This document shows, piece after piece, positions 19,625 to 32,630 of a DNA stretch of 64,000 bases (positions are counted from its first letter, which is position 1; every line of letters starts with the position of its first letter). Below the pieces are notes generated by a model. It ran no database searches. It was not told where the DNA came from and saw only the letters and a program-made list of their open reading frames with translations. Both the position numbers and the translations under genes were made by a program. Source of the DNA: Phylloscopus collybita (lineage: Eukaryota > Chordata > Aves > Passeriformes > Phylloscopidae); NCBI GenBank assembly GCA_027886175.1, contig JAJNNQ010000027.1, positions 2,556,001 to 2,620,000 on the forward strand, written 5' to 3'.

Positions 19625-19989
19625 TGTCACAGGGTGCAAAACTGAGAGTTTAAGGGTTTAGAATACAGTAAAATACATAAAGCAAGATGGGGGATTTAGG
19701 GCAGAGGCTGAGTCCTTCTTTTTCACCTTCTTCCCCATGGCTCTGGGGGGTGTTTTGTAATTGGATAAGAAAAGTTGCATTGTGGGCCACAGGTGGTTGG
19801 TTATTGGGTTAAAAGTAAAAATAATTTAGGTGTCATTTCATAACTGGACACTTTGTGCTTAAAAGGCCTTGTAGAGAGATGGAGATAGGGCTCCATTTTT
19901 AGTTTGTTAAGTAGAAATGCAGTAGAACTCACAGTCTGTGAGAAACTGTAATATAGAAAAAAGAAGCTAAAACACGACACTGGACCACA
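19625..19989 (+). mobile_element. Solo LTR, songbird ERVL-like endogenous retrovirus
   Basis: About 365 bp starting TGTCACAGGGTGCAAAACTG and ending CCACA (TG..CA). Internal blocks such as GGTTGGTTATTGGGTTAAAAGT, TTAAAAGGCCTTG, CTCACAGTCTGTGAGA and TGTAATATAGAA resemble, from memory, ERVL-type LTRs common in zebra finch and relatives. No internal retroviral genes flank it, so it is probably a solo LTR. No clear 5-bp target duplication is seen (TGTGA before, TCAGC after), so the ends may be eroded or off by a few bases. Confidence 0.65.
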
Positions 19990-22900
19990 TCAGCATTTTT
20001 ATCCACTAATTTTTTTAATCCCTTTTATCTCATTATCCGACAGGGTCGCCTTGTGTGGGAACACTTCCGACTTTTCCGTGCAGTCAGGCATTTCTGCTCC
20101 CTGCTTCAACTTCCTGCCTCATCAATGCAGCCCTTATGCAACCCTCAGCATCTCCGTGGGTTAATCAGGGCACGGCTCATCCTCGGCGACGCGTGCTGGG
20201 GAAAAGACCGGCTTGGCTGCTTCGTGTGGAGGGGCAGAAGGAACCATCCAGAGGTGTCTTGTCCTTGCTCTCCCAGGGATGCCTGGGTCTCGTTCCTTGC
20301 CTGTGCTGGGAGAAAGTGGCCGTGGGTGCCACCTGGGAGCTGTGCTGGCAGCACCTGTGGAGATTCCCACGTGCCACCACAGGGAGCTCGTTAAGGCCGG
20401 CCCTGGCACAGATTGCTCACGGAGGGATTATTTCCACACGTTCCCCGCCAAAACAGCCTCTCTTTCTGCATCAGCTCCTCTTCCAGTCCAGTCCCGTGGA
20501 GCAGGGAGTGAGTTTTGGTGGGTTTTGAGCGTAATTTTCTTTCTAGCTTGAGAGATTCCCTCGCTGGAGAGGTCCGGGTTTCCTCTCTTGGCCTTGCGGG
20601 GTGTCCGTGCCCACAGCCAGGTCTGTCAGCAGTGCTGAGGGCCTGGCCATGAGAAAGAGTGAGAAGACAAAACGCTGCCCAGGAGTGCTGGGAAAAGGGT
20701 GAGGAGCAGCCCTGCCATCCCTGTGGAGGTGCTCAAAGCCCTGCAGGGATCTCCTGCAACCATTTCAGGACTTGGCCTGGAGCAGGGGAGAGGTGTGGCG
20801 GGGCGGCGGGCAAGGTGTTGTTTTAACTTCGTCTTCGTTTCTCTCCATCCAAACTTATTTATATTGACAGTGCATTAAGTTAGCTCTCCCCAAATCAAGT
20901 CTGTTTTGCTCATGGCAGCAAATGGTTAGAGATCTCAGTGGTTTTTACGATGAGCCATGAGTCTGTCGATCTTTTCTCTCCTGTTGAGGAAGAGTGGGGG
21001 TGTGGGTGGCTGTAGGCCAAACTCAACCCTCCACACTTGTGCAGCTCAGTGTTCACCCAGTACTTAACCTGTATCCTTGATTTTATCACAGGCTTTTCCT
21101 TCTCTGTTGCTAATCTGGTGTCCACAGGCCTTTAATTCAGCTGGAACCCCCCCAGATAAATCCCTCAGTCAGTGTGTGGGGAGTGCCACAGCTGGGACGG
21201 GCCAGGTGTCAGGTTCTGGATTCCCTGGGCTCTGAGGATTACAAAGGCTCTGTGTAACCTCCTGCAGCCTAAACAGATTCTCCTCAAAATCGTGAGCGAC
21301 ACGCTTAGAATTTTCAGCCAGAGCTAAAATTCCATGGCCAAAAATATTCCCTAGGGCTGTGTGTGTGCTTGTGATGGCTCCAGATGCAGCTGCAGGAAAC
21401 TCTGTGTGCAAGGAATGCACAGGGAAAGCTGCACTCCCAGCTCTGCATGCACAGGTCCAGACACTTGGATCCATTCTTAAGATGTGCATAAAACTCCTTC
21501 CCCTTCACTTGCTTTTACTGTAACTGACAAAGCTGCCTGACTCAAGCATTTCAGAAATCTAATGCTTGAGATTTCACTGTGGATTTTTTCTTTTTTTTTT
21601 TTTTTTTGGCTTCAAAGTGATTTTGTTCTGTCCCCAGAGCCCGGTTAAATCCTTAGTTATAATGATTGCACACTGAAGGGTGCTGTTACATAGAAATGCT
21701 GTCCCATAATGGCTTCGTTGCTGTGGAAAATCCGATGTTATTTGGTCATTCGCTGCGAGTTCCCTAAGCCATCAAGACATTTGCCTCAAGGCTACAAACA
21801 CAAAGCTACAGGCAAAACCCTCTGGACATAATGAGTGGGCATTTATGCAGAACTAAAAACTGGAACAGCTGAGCAGTAGATCTATGAATAGCAAGCATGC
21901 CTCTAAGCACAAAAGACATCATTCTGCAATAAAGGGGTTTATAATGGTTCTGACATCTTGTATGTCAAGATCATGCTACGTTGTTGTAACTTTTTTTCCT
22001 CCCCCCTGTTTGTTTGTTTGAGCCGTGTTCCTTAAGTAAGGTGTGAGCAATTAAAGGGTGTGAAGGAAAGCCTACTGCTCGGGAAGAGCAAAAATTGGGC
22101 AACGGGCACTTTTTGGCAAGATCCATCATTTTGATCGTGTTTGCTGGGGAACAAGCTTATTGCTCCCGTGCTCTATTCCCAGTTCCAACCCTTCAGGATT
22201 TCTTAAGGGGTTCCTCTTGTATCAGCAGCTCTAATAGGCTCAAATCTAATGTTAGCTGAGAAGTGTCTTCTGATGGAAACACAAAGATTGGACTAACCAT
22301 AAACTACAGGGTCAGGGAGTCAGGCAATACAAAGCAGGGCAATAAAATTCAGAGTGATTTGGATCAACAGGGAGCTGGAGGAGTTTCATGCTGAGAAATG
22401 TACCCCAGCGAGGTCTTAGGCCTTTGCAAATCATCTACAGGCACTTCCAAATAAATGGCAAGAGCAAGATGGGAAGGGATGTGTGGCTCTTACAGCAGGA
22501 GCGTAATGAAAACCCAGAGCAGAAATTGGAGCTGGAGTTAGAATATAGAAACAGCCTAGAGGGAAACCAGGAGGGGAAAGGGGATGTGAGAATACACAAG
22601 ATGGTAAATCATTATCTATGTGTTTGCATCCATGTGTCTGATCAGTTCTTGAGACACTGTCAGTTTCTGAACTGGAGTTCTCGTGGGGGTTTTGGGGTGG
22701 CTTTTCCCATATTTTCCTTGTGCCAAGGTGCTGTGGGACTGGGAAGGGGTGTGCCAACCCTTTGTGACTGGGAAAACAAATTCAAACATGTTTGCGATCC
22801 TTGCAAAGCGGTTTGGGCCTCTCAAAACCATCCATCATGGAGAGGAGCAAAGCCCCAGCACTGTGAGGTTCCTACAGGAGGAGGTGGTGCAGGGATCAGG

Positions 22901-25900
22901 TGCTGCCTCTGGCCTGAGGAGTGATGGAAGTCTCCACTGTAAAGCAACAGAGAGACCTGAGCTGGCTGTGATCGTGGCACAACAACCCAGCCCTTCACTT
23001 TGGGAAGCAGATTTCCCTTCCACCAGCACAGCAAGTGCAGAGATCAGTGCTGGAGAGTCCAGAAAAGTTGGCAGAAAATTGGAGCCTACGATACATCTGT
23101 GCACTCATTTCCTCGTGTCCCAATGCCTTGCACAGCCACAAGCAAATCGTTTCTCCCCTTGGCATGTACCTTTCTTATCACTGAAAACCGGGTACTGTGC
23201 CTATTTTGCATCTCACCCCGAAGAGAGTCTAAACTGCCAGACGTCAGATATGGAAGGATGATACTTAAGTTGCTTAGGAAGGCAAAGGAATTAATTTCAT
23301 TATCCCTCCATCTTCTTCCTTGCAGCTGATGGCTTTTCCTGCCAGGAAAAAGACTCCTGAGGCCCTGCTGGGAGAATGACAGCTCTGGCCTGCTGGTAAG
23401 TGATGGCTCTGTACTTGTGAGGAGTTAATTGATAGAGCAGCGTGGAAGAACTGGGATTGAACTGTTCTCTTCCAAAAACGCTAAGTTAAACCCAAGGGTT
23501 TCTACTTGGTTGGACTGACGTTGGCTGTGGCTTCATGAAGGAAACCACATGTGTGGAAACCTGTGTTGGAAACCTGGCCTTGCTGTGTGTCCTGCAACAC
23601 CAAACAGGGCAGTCTGGTCATGGAGTCAGATTTTGTTCTGTGTTTGTACCAATTGTGTTTCAGGCAGGGATTTTAACTTTTTCCCTGGAGATCATCTTCT
23701 ACTGCTGCATATTTTAGTAGTGTCTTTGTGGGTTTCTCTCTGTGACTGGCAGAGAAGAGGTAATTTGGTGAAGAGGGATTTTGACTGAAACCTGTTTGTT
23801 ACTTGGATGTTTGACTGGAGATGTGTATTTTTGGCAGTTAAACAAAATATCCAGTTATAAAATGAAAATAGGGCATTAAAATGCCTGTGTTTTTGTATAC
23901 CAGCAAGTGAAGGGTAAAAAAGATGAGTAGTGAGAGCAAAACTAGAAAGACTTGAGACTTGTGTGTGCCCAGAAGTGGTGGTGGTTCTTCACCAAAGCTC
24001 TCCTGGCTCAGAGAAGAGAGACAGAGAGGCTGGTTTTCATCTCCTGCTGTGTGTTGTCCATCACTAGAGGCCCCTCAGGACCTGCAAGAAATGTGGGAGC
24101 AGGAGTAAATCCCCCCAGGGTTTGTGCACTGGGGAGAGTCCAAAACCTGGTCTCTGATCCCACATCTACATCAGTGTTCCTGACTTTGAGACCTGACTCT
24201 GCATTTTTACCCCTTTATGTCCAAGTGCCCCTGGAAGCTGCAACCTGCCTTGCTCAGGATGTGCAAAGGAGTTACTCCTTTGTCATGCAATGAAACCCTT
24301 CCAAGCAGTCCAAGAATTCTGCTCACAAAACATCTCCCTTATCAACTCCTCTGTGTACAAACTGCATAACCTTCAGCAGCCTGAACAGCACTGCAATCTT
24401 ATTTGCTTTGTGATTTGTGGTTGGATCATTGCATTTCAGCCTTCACCAATGAAAGGAAATTACTAACAAGACACTGGTATTTACATTAATTGTGGCTTTG
24501 GGGAGATAGTCCAAAGAAAATGATGCTAAAGCCAGTTATTATGTGTCTCCCTAACAATTAGAATGAAACCCAAAGTTTATAAAACAGAAGTTGATCTCAA
24601 ACAGATTTTAGCTGCTACTTGATATTTTCCCAGAAAGGGCTGAAGGGGGAAATGGGGCTTTATATTTTTTCTTTTTCTTCCTCCTCTCTTTCACCCACTT
24701 TCTGAAAAGTGTAATGAACATGGCTGGAAAGGCAGGACGTGTACAACTGCAAGGGAAACTCCTCATGTGCAGTGAGCAGGACCTCAACTTCCCAGGAGGC
24801 CTCATGGAGTGGGTCAGTTGTCACCCATGCCACACTCCAAATGTCAAGGTTTCCTCAGTTGAAGCTGTTGATTTTCACTGGTTTTGTTTCACCTCAAAGC
24901 AGTTTTTGTGCAGCTCTGTAGGTCGAGCAGAGGTTTTCCTCTAAAACCTTCAAGGTACTCCCAGCTCCTTTCACGTGTATCCCACGAGATAATCCTGTGA
25001 GGGTGCTAAGAGTTCTCCTTGCTCCTACTGCAATTTGAACTATTTCTGGACACTAATTCAATGCTTTTTATGATGTTAGATGTATGATGAAAAGTAATTT
25101 AAGGTTTCTCAGGGTGACTCACTTGCCAGCATAGCAGATCCAAGAAACAAACACAGATGTGAGATTTAAATTCTCTTTTGGCATAAAACACTGCCTCATG
25201 CTATAAACCACAAACTATGCCCAGTGGAGACTGGGAACACAATTCTTTTTTTAGCTTCAACTAGTCAGGTAACTTGTGGCTGCAGAGGTGAGCAGGGATT
25301 CGTGCACCTTGTTCTCTCACTAAACATCGGTGCTGTTGGTCCATCCTCACCAATGGTGGGATTTATCTCCTCCAGCTCTGGATGTCTGACCTGAGCTTCT
25401 TGTGGAGGCTCTGTAGTGAGGAAATGCAAGCATTTCTGAGGGATGAATCATCTGCCTTGCTGTCAATGTCTATTTTAGGGACATGCCTGAAGTGAGGTGA
25501 AATCAAATCCTTCCCCAAAAAATTCTTCTGTAAGGAGGGGGATTTTTGGATGCTCTGGGGAGGTAGCCTGGGCTTCCTTTCCTCGGATGACCCCGTGAGC
25601 AGACTCTTCCCTTACGTCACTGCACAAGTCCTGAGCAGATCCAGGCACAGGAATGTCTGTTCTGGCACAGACTTGTTCTGCTGACCTGGCTTTGGGGTTG
25701 TTCTGCTCCCCCTTCCCCTCTCAGAGGCAAAATGGACTGCACTGATATGTGGCTGGCCACCAAGAGGCTGCAGACTACAAGTGTAACTGGGTTTAATTAT
25801 TAAGGTATAATTGAGGTCTTTGTGTTTATAGGATAATTGTTTCTTTTTTAATATAACTTAAACTTCGCAATACAAGAAACAGGCCTGAACCTGTGGATGG

Positions 25901-27439
25901 AGTGCTGGAAACTGTCTAAGAAGATTAAGGTCTCTTAATTGATTTCACATAAACAGGTGTGACTGAATTCATCAGAAGAAGGTTAAGATTAAATGTATTC
26001 TGCTAATTATGTGAAAATTGCCAGAGTGTGCTGGGTTGAGCAATTGCCTTCCCTTTGCGAGTGGGATCGTTCCTCAACTGTACATCAAATGGGAAAAATG
26101 ACATTTCCTAAGCAAATGAGCCAACCTGTCACATGCTGGGCTTTATTTTGAAATTTCTTTGCTTGTAGACACGTTGGCAGTGGTGGATTTGGCAACAGGA
26201 CATGGGAATGTCCCTGGTGTGCTGTACCTGAGTGGCAGTGTGGGAGGACAGGTGTCAGGGCTGTGTCCTTCTCTAAACTTCAGGAATCTGCACCATTGGA
26301 AATTCCTGCTCTGGAGAGCCGAGGGAGTGACTCTGCTCAAAACACTTGCTACTTGCTGTCAGTGTTTATGTGACCTCTTAAGTCAATTTTTTCTTGTTTA
26401 GTTAACTCTAGGCTTTGCAGATACAGAGCAGGGACGTTTCAGCAGGGCATGGAACACCCTTTGTCTTGGGTTTCCAAGTACAAAACTCCTCACCCAGCTG
26501 ACAAACAAACCGATTTATTCTGTTTACTCTGCACTCTTTGCCATCTGTCCCCTCCTAATCTCACATCTTGAGGGAACAGGATGGCATTGACAGTGTTGGA
26601 TGCAGCTGTAGGAAGGACAAAAGTCCTGCTTTTGAGACCTCCACCTCAGACTGTGCAGGTGTGACAACAAATTGTGTGTGGAGATAAAAGCATCCCAGCA
26701 CAGCATCACCAGGGCCCTGCAATTACTCGGTGGTGCTCCCAACAAAAGCATTTGCTGATGAAATCGTTCTTTGAGTCTCCAAACTGAAGGGTGACTTGTA
26801 TTTAAGGTGTGATTTCAGCAGCACCTTTGCATAGAGATGTTCTAAAATTAGTTCAGTTGCCTAAATGGCTGTTTTGTAATAGCAAAGATACTGTTTGTAA
26901 CACTTGAAATTAATATAGAAAATAACATGCCTCGTGTATTATTGCCTTTTTCTATTTTAATTTTGAGACCCAAATGCAGACTTACATTGATGAGCAGTGA
27001 GTGATGATTTAGTAGCACTTTGATTATGTGTTTTACTCAAGTTAAAATGAGCAACTACCAGGTAATGAGTAGCAAAATCTTAATTTTAATCTGTATTTTA
27101 AAAAAAACCAACCCTCACTTAATTGCACCTCTGCAGAAAGCTGGGGAACCATCTTCTAAGTGCAGATGCACACTCTTATGTATATTATTTAAGATATTCA
27201 CCATCCATTCAGATTTTCAGCTCGTTTTTTTTTTTTTTTTTTGGAGATGAGGCTTTCTGAAGCACAAATCTTATTATTCTTAGGGGATCCCAGCAGGAAA
27301 ACCTGTCTGTGTCTGCATTTTGGAAAAGGGATGTAGTGGTTCTACCGGCACCTGCTGAACATGAGCTGAAGTTGTGCTGTTTCCAAAAGAGGAGAAAAAA
27401 ATAAAAAGCATTATAAATGAGCTAAACTTTGCAGAAGAT
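19990..27439. other. Intergenic, no gene seen
   Basis: Nearly 7.5 kb without a gene. The longest frames (for example 22388-22924) resemble no protein I know. A 20-odd T run lies near 21592-21607. The 21610-22000 stretch is free of simple repeats and might be a conserved element. The 22310-22600 stretch may be a degraded retroposon, but I cannot assign it. Confidence 0.7.
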
Positions 27440-27870
27440 ATCAGACATAATCTTCCATTCTTCTTGGTTTTGATAGAGCATTAGGAGGAAGATTATTTCC
27501 AGATTTGGTCACCATAATTTGGGAGAGGTATGGACTGGATAAAGAGTATCTACAAAGGAAGGGAAAAAGAGTTTGTGAAAAAGATTGAGCTTGGGTTGCT
27601 TTTCTTGCAGACAAGACCAGGATGGCATTACAAGCCTTCAAAAAGAAGGAACAGAGTTTATCCTCTGTGTTCATTCAGCCATAAAAATAAATTTCTTGAC
27701 TACAAAGCTAGACGTCAGAAAACCATTTTTAGCTGTAAGAGGATATTTGTAATAGATTGTGAGTCTCAGCTGAGGAAAAGATGAGACAAGCATCAGTTTG
27801 GAGTGGGGAGGGGAATAGCTGGAAGATCTCGAGATCCCTTCCAGCCCCGCTGTTCTAATTTCATGATTTA
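27440..27870 (+). mobile_element. Possible ancient CR1-like fragment
   Basis: The end, AGCTGGAAGATCTCGAGATCCCTTCCAGCCCCGCTGTTCTAATTTCATGA in sense and layout, is like a CR1 3' tail (gatgatct..gaggtcccttccaacccc..attctatga). Earlier sequence (AGAAAACCATTTTTAGCTGTAAGAGGAT) is also compatible. Divergence is high and the 5' limit is a guess. Confidence 0.45.
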
Positions 27871-28200
27871 TTTTTTTAATAACTGCTGTAAGCACTCTTG
27901 TACAATGAGTTAGAAGAAGTCATTTTAAAAAGTTGTAACTTCAGTTACTGAAAAATCATTCCTTATTCCAAGTAAACATGTCAGCTTCATTTTCCTGTCC
28001 TGGATTGCAATTTTTCTTCTAGAAAAGCGTCTTCCTTTAAATGGAACACGGTGAAGCAGCTCTTTGGCAGTTTCCTGCCAGCTTTTCCAGAAATATATCT
28101 ATAGGTGAAAGAAAAAACTCTCATCAGAACATATTGTCTGCAGGAGAGAAAAAAAGTAAGTCTTGAGTTATGTTGATGTGGAAAAGGATCCGTGTCTGAC

Positions 28201-28228
28201 ACTCACTCACTCACTCACTCACTCACTC
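28201..28228. repeat. (ACTC)7 microsatellite
   Basis: Seven perfect ACTC units. Confidence 0.95.
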
Positions 28229-31200
28229 TCGTTCAAGTTTAAATTTATTTTGCAAATAGAAGCCCTGCTTCTTGCCATCTGCTTCAAACATCTCCTTCAG
28301 GCTGACTTTTGGCTGTTCTTCATAGGAACTCTTTTTATTCTGTACATCCAAAGTTTCATTTGATTTCCGAAGGGGATGAATGCCCTGATTCCTTTGTTCT
28401 TTTGAAAACTCAAGCTGGTTTTTTTTTGTTGGGTTGGTTTTTTTGTTGTTTTTTTTTTTTTTTTTTTTTTTTTCAAATCAGGACTGTCAAGAGCTGCCTG
28501 AGAGAGCTTTGCAACTGACAGGATTTAAGCACATTTTAAGCCTTAAAATATGAAGATAAATTGGCCACTTCCTATTTATTTGCTGCCTAACACGAAGCTC
28601 ATTTTATCAAACACAAGCTCGTTCAGGCTCCCACCTTGCTGCCTTCCTTGCTGACATTAATCAGAATCTAAAATCCGAAGTGGCTCCGTGAATTTGGAGC
28701 CGGGCAGGAGTTGTGAGAGGCAATTTGGAGGGACAGGAATATCAGCCAGACCGAGGTGCTGCTCCACGGCAGGGGATGCAAAAGGCAGACGAGCTTAACT
28801 CCTCTGAATGCAAACCAGTCCTCGGCAAAACATCTTCAGGGCATGGCTGGGAAGGGGGAAATGATTGATTGAAATAGATTTCCAAGTGATTTATTTCATC
28901 CAGAGTTATTTGCCACATCCTCTCCAATTGATGAAAAAAAAAAAATACAACACAATGCACTGAAAGGGTTCTGCTCTCCAAGGTGTGAGGTTATACAGGA
29001 ATTACTGGTATTTTTTTTTTTTTTTAGTGATTGGAAGCACTTAATTCTTGGCCCCCTGCCTCATAATACAGCCCAGGCTGGTACAAGCAGTTCTGCAAAA
29101 CATGTAATTTTACTTCACTTGTTTTAATGATCGGGAAACGTCTACTTTTAAACTGATCTCTGCTGTGCAATTACAAATGTTTTGATGGAAACACTTTTTT
29201 TTAAATTAGTTTCATTCCCATAATGACTCTAGTTAGACTGTTCCATTAGTAAGCAAAAGAATTGCAGTCTCTCATCAGGTTGTTTAGCTTTCCAAACCCA
29301 AATTTGTCTCTATTAAGAAACTGGATCAGAGTTGATTCTTTTAAAAACATTTTTTTAAAAAAAGTCCTCAACTTCAGAGAAATTAGATTTAAAACCAAGC
29401 TCTCTTTTTCAGGTTAGTTACTATTTAATTGATAAACACATTTAAATGTTTCTGTTTAAAACAAAAAGAAAACCAATGATGTCTGAATCTTGAGGTGTGG
29501 ATTTTTGTTTATTTCCTTGTGCTGGTGAATGGAACAAAAAATCTTTTCTGTGTGTGGCAGATAAGTGTGGAAACAAGAAACTAAAATTTCTAGAAAACCC
29601 TATCTAAAACCCTATCGAGAAGGATATTCCTGCTACTTTAAAAAGCTTTATTTATTTACACTAACTAGTGAAAGAATAGGGTAAATCAGGCTGGATTTTG
29701 AAGATTTAGGGTCATAAATACTGCCATAAACTCTTCTGGCCTTTTTTTTTTTTTGGAAGGAACTTAAAACTGTTGAGGTTTTTGGGGGGACTGGCTGTGA
29801 AATTGCAGGAATTCAGAGGTGGGATGTGTGTCAGCCCTTCTGTGGGAATGTGGCTGGCTGTCTCTGGCGCTGCAGATTGAGATATTATTGTGTAAATGAA
29901 ACGTTGGGTATTCATTTTCCACAGAGGAGATTCAGTAATTACTGTGCTCACCCAGCAGATGACAGCTGTTATCATTCTGATGAAAAGAGCCCTAAATTAA
30001 AACCCTGTTGCTTTGCATAGATCCCTATCAGAAACAAATGTTAATTTTCTTGGTTGGTCAACCTCCTTCATCGAGTCCTCTGGGCAGGTATAAATAAGGT
30101 CCAGATCTTTATATTATTTTTAGCGTCTTGTTTCCTGGTGTGCTGATAATTTTGCAGCTGAGAGGACAAATCCCCAATTAGAATTTGGTGGATTTGTGTG
30201 TGGATTTCTGGCATTGATCCTTCAGCCACTACCGAGGCATTTTGCACATGTGCAAAGGCTAAAAACTACCCAGAACTTTTTTTTTTTTTTTTTTGGTTTG
30301 CCTTGTAAAACGTGGTGCTGTTGGAGAGAAAAGGTTTGATGATCAGGATGTGCTCCTAGCACAGATCTCTGCACAGGCAGAGCAGGGGCTGTTGGAAAAG
30401 CCCCTGCTGGAATTTCCAACAGTGGAAGGAGAGCTCAGGGATGAACGTGGTGACATCTGCACAGTCAGGATGGGGAGGTGCTCCTTGTACACCTCTTGTT
30501 TTCTTTGGAAGCCTTTCCCAATTATAGGAGGTTAATTCCTTTAATGTGTCATCGTTCCAGGCCGGATGTCAACTGCCAAGCAGCACTGCTCCGTGCAGAT
30601 AGTGAGGGGAAAAAAATGAGCTTGTTGATAGGGCAGGTTTGATAAGCAGAACAGCTCCTTGTGCAGGGGGGCTTTAGGATTTGTAGGAAAGCTCTTTCAT
30701 GTCAGAAGACATTGGGGCTAAGTGAGGGTTTTGAACATGAACATCCTGCTGCTGTTACCCCACAAAATTCCACAGATATATAACATTACCTAGCAGTCAT
30801 TCCAGATTTCTGCTAAAACTACAGCCTGTCGCTGTTACCTTTACTTGGAATGACCTTTGTTTTCACAAGAGCAAAACTCAGGCCACCAAGAGCCCTGTTC
30901 CATCTTTCTTTTTATTTCAAACCTCCGCAGTTCATGGAAGTTGCTGTTCCAAGGGTGCTGAACAAAAACAACTCGGGTGGAGAAGGGTGGGTGCAGGGCA
31001 AAACCTTGGATTGCATGTGGGGTTTGAGGGCTCTTGTTCTGTGCAAATTAAGTAAAGCACAGCTTGAAGGGCAGCAGAGACTCGAAACACTCAGAGATCC
31101 CGGGGAAAATTTGGATCTGCTTCGGGTTCCTAACTTTATTTCCATACTGCGAGCTCATAAAGCAAATAAAAATCACTGGAGTGTCCCCTGGAAACAAAGC

Positions 31201-32199
31201 AATCGGATCAATTTAAGAATGCAGGATTCTTTATTTTTTGAAGGCAATGGTAAATCATCTCTTTAGAAAAATGCAGTGCATGTCCCAAAGCAGAAGAGCA
31301 ACAATAAAAACTCTCTTGAGCAAATATTGCAAAAGAAACTTTAAATGTAATCAAGCTCTCTGCCTGTGTAAAACGGTTTGCTGCAAACTGTGCCTTTTCA
31401 GCAATATTAGTGGTCCAGGAGTAATTAAACCAAGCTTCTGCAGAGAAATGCCCCCCTGAGATTTTACAAAGGAGAATATTTTGGCACTTTACAGAATTAC
31501 AGTTTTGTTTTGGGCTTTTTCCCCCCCCCTTTTGCCTAAAGCTTCGAGGATAGTGGGAATATTGCCTGTGGATGTCGTTATTTCGGTGCCTGCACCATTT
31601 GCATGCTCAAAGTCTTTGGAGTTTCCACGTTGTACAGATTCTCCCTGGCTACCTGGCTGAGAGGAAATGGGAGTTTAATGGGTTTTGTGCTTTTAAAAGC
31701 TGGCTGGGCTGGAGATAAATGTCATAGCTCCAAGGACTTGCAGCTTGTGAGAAACTCCCAAATCCCTCTGGAGAGGGAGAGGTGATGGTGCTTTGGTGCC
31801 TTTTAACTCAGCTACAGGTCTGAAGTTTGCTTGGGTTTCTAAGACTGAAAAACTGCCAGGAGCCTTTTTTTTTCTTTCATTCTTTTTTTTTTTTTTCTTT
31901 TTTTCTTCCTTCATTGTTCTCCTCTGGATGGATGAAACAAGTTAGGGCTCTCTCCAAACAGACTCGTGTGCAACTTTTCCTAGAGCAGGCAGCTGTCTTT
32001 ATTTTATTGGGTTTCTCTTGGTGGCTGAGTAGTTTGCAGGCTCTTTGAGAGGGCTGGTGGGGAGAGAGGAGCTCTGTGCTCGCTCGAGGAATTGTCCTTT
32101 CTCATCCTGGCCTGGCTGGGATGGGGAGATTTCATGGAAAAGCAGGACAGGCTCCTCATTGCTGGGCTGTGCCTCGGGCCCCAGTGCAAGCGGTTGCAA

Positions 32200-32630
32200 T
32201 TTTGGTTTTTGTGAAGATTCTAACTTCACAATTTCCTGACTGCTTGTGCCATTTATTTATGCCTGCCTTTTATTTATATTCATAGAAGTGCATGCAGACA
32301 CAGAACTGAGGCTTACAAAAAAGTTCAAGCCAATACTTGCCATTTTTTTCAGGGATATTTTCACAGCTCTAATATTCAAACGCTGCTTTTACTAATTAAG
32401 TTTTCTTAATTATATGATTTGCAAGATTAAAAGGCCACTGCCAATATAAACCACATATTGCCCCTGAACTGTTAGATTATTAAATTGAATTTTTAAATTA
32501 ATTTTTACTTGCCATGATTTGTATTCTGTTTGTTCTGTGCTATTTTAAGCTTGGATAATAAATATCATGTCAGTCTCGTATTCATTTGTGGACAATTCCA
32601 AGTTTTCAGTGCTACAGGGTAAGGGTTTGA
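32200..32630. promoter_or_regulatory. Candidate conserved non-coding element, homeodomain-type motifs
   Basis: A/T-rich but not simple-repeat sequence with TAATTA at 32393-32398 and 32407-32412 and further ATTAAT/TTAATT cores near 32497. The sequence texture resembles developmental enhancers, but conservation cannot be judged from one sequence. Confidence 0.25.

Noticed and set aside
22388..22924. 178-residue open frame, possible gene or element ORF
   Set aside because: No known domain, no splice partners, no codon pattern of a conserved gene; a possible degraded repeat but unassignable.
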